Assembly (NCBI GenBank): GCA_030272155.1
Contig: CP126191.1
Coordinates: 8,206,501-8,270,500, forward strand
Source of the DNA: Tetradesmus obliquus
Taxonomy: Eukaryota; Chlorophyta; Chlorophyceae; Sphaeropleales; Scenedesmaceae
DNA length: 64,000 bases
Direction of reading: 5' to 3'
A model generated the notes under the pieces. That model had not been told where the DNA came from. It was given only the letters and a program-made list of their open reading frames with translations, and did not search any database. This document shows positions 63,536 through 64,000 of this stretch, piece by piece; within the stretch, counting starts at the first letter, position 1; each line of letters starts with the position of its first letter. The position numbers and the translations under genes are program-made.

Positions 63536-63790
63536 CTGCAAGGTTAAAACACAGATATGCAAACAGCAGTGAGATGAACACCTCAACACAACAGTAACAG
63601 CACGCCAGGAGAGGGGGTGTGCTGTGAATCGTGTTCGGCGCCTCCTGCTTGCCCAGCCGCACCTGCGAGGTTGAAAACAGATTTACAAATACCAGTGAGG
63701 TGAACACAAAAGTTAAGAGCACGCCAGGAGAGGGGGTGTGCTAACACAATGTCCAGCGCCTCCTGCTCGCCCAGCCGCACCTGACCAGGA
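63514..63790 (-). repeat. Tandem array of three 3' splice sites with exon beginnings
   Basis: CCTCCTGCTCGCCCAGCCGC (plus strand) or its one-base variant recurs starting at 63514, 63641 and 63759, at spacings of 127 and 118 bases. Each copy carries an AG acceptor followed by GTGCGGCTGGG. Between copies, GCACGCCAGGAGAGGGGGTG is also repeated. Only the first copy continues into the full exon. Confidence 0.85.
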
Positions 63791-64000
63791 TCACAAACAT
63801 GAGAGTGAGAAGAACACAACAGCAACGCCACAATAGTTCAATACGAGCAAGAGGCATACAAGCGAGCAGCTGGTGTAGGACAAGGCAAATGATTGGCTGT
63901 TGCGAGCGTGCATGTGATGCGTGTTATATGCACGGTGAGTGTGCGTGCATGGTGCAGCAGCAGCGGCGCAAATGCTGCAGCAGGGTGGCATGACCACGGT

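Noticed and set aside
1-64000. Virus-like or retroelement copies
   Set aside because: No reverse transcriptase, integrase, capsid or long terminal repeat pattern was recognised on either strand.

Overview
The window looks like nuclear DNA of a green alga, most likely a chlorophycean. The evidence is compact GT-AG genes with many introns, a gamma-tubulin and an SCYL2-type pseudokinase of green-plant type, CTG repeats throughout, and TGTAA motifs (the usual chlorophycean poly(A) signal) just after several stop codons. The lineage is inferred. I saw no rRNA, tRNA, CRISPR array, organelle gene or virus-like element. Gene models were built by hand from splice sites, reading phase and paralogue comparison. 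All complete models except the FAS1 gene close in frame.

Layout. (1) 1.4-16.2 kb, minus strand: two head-to-tail copies of a large secreted cysteine-rich gene. B (17 exons, 1349 aa) is complete. A is a 5'-truncated tandem duplicate with two damaged splice sites. (2) 17.3-23.0 kb, minus: an SCYL2-like pseudokinase with clathrin-adaptor motifs, divergent from gamma-tubulin (plus, 23.8-27.9 kb). (3) 30.4-35.6 kb, plus: C, a shorter member of the cysteine-rich family (855 aa), flanked by a pair of direct repeats. (4) 38.7-42.2 kb, minus: a secreted protein with two fasciclin domains and several one-base frame breaks. (5) 44.8-50.7 kb, minus: a RING-variant protein, a small LYR-motif protein and a UXT-like prefoldin subunit. 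(6) 51.2-54.5 kb, plus: a secreted orphan protein, divergent from UXT. (7) 56.5-62.4 kb, minus: D, the fourth cysteine-rich family member (861 aa). (8) 63.4 kb to the end, minus: the last exon of an unidentified gene, with tandem copies of its 3' splice site.

The main theme is a cluster of extracellular proteins. Four members of one architecture (signal peptide, about ten GCC2/GCC3-like cysteine-rich modules, then two PAN/Apple-like modules, with a further repeat region in A and B) lie within 62 kb. A fasciclin protein and a secreted orphan lie among them. Housekeeping genes fill the spaces. The family looks like a locally expanding set of cell-surface or matrix proteins built from phase-1 exons. 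Their function is unknown.
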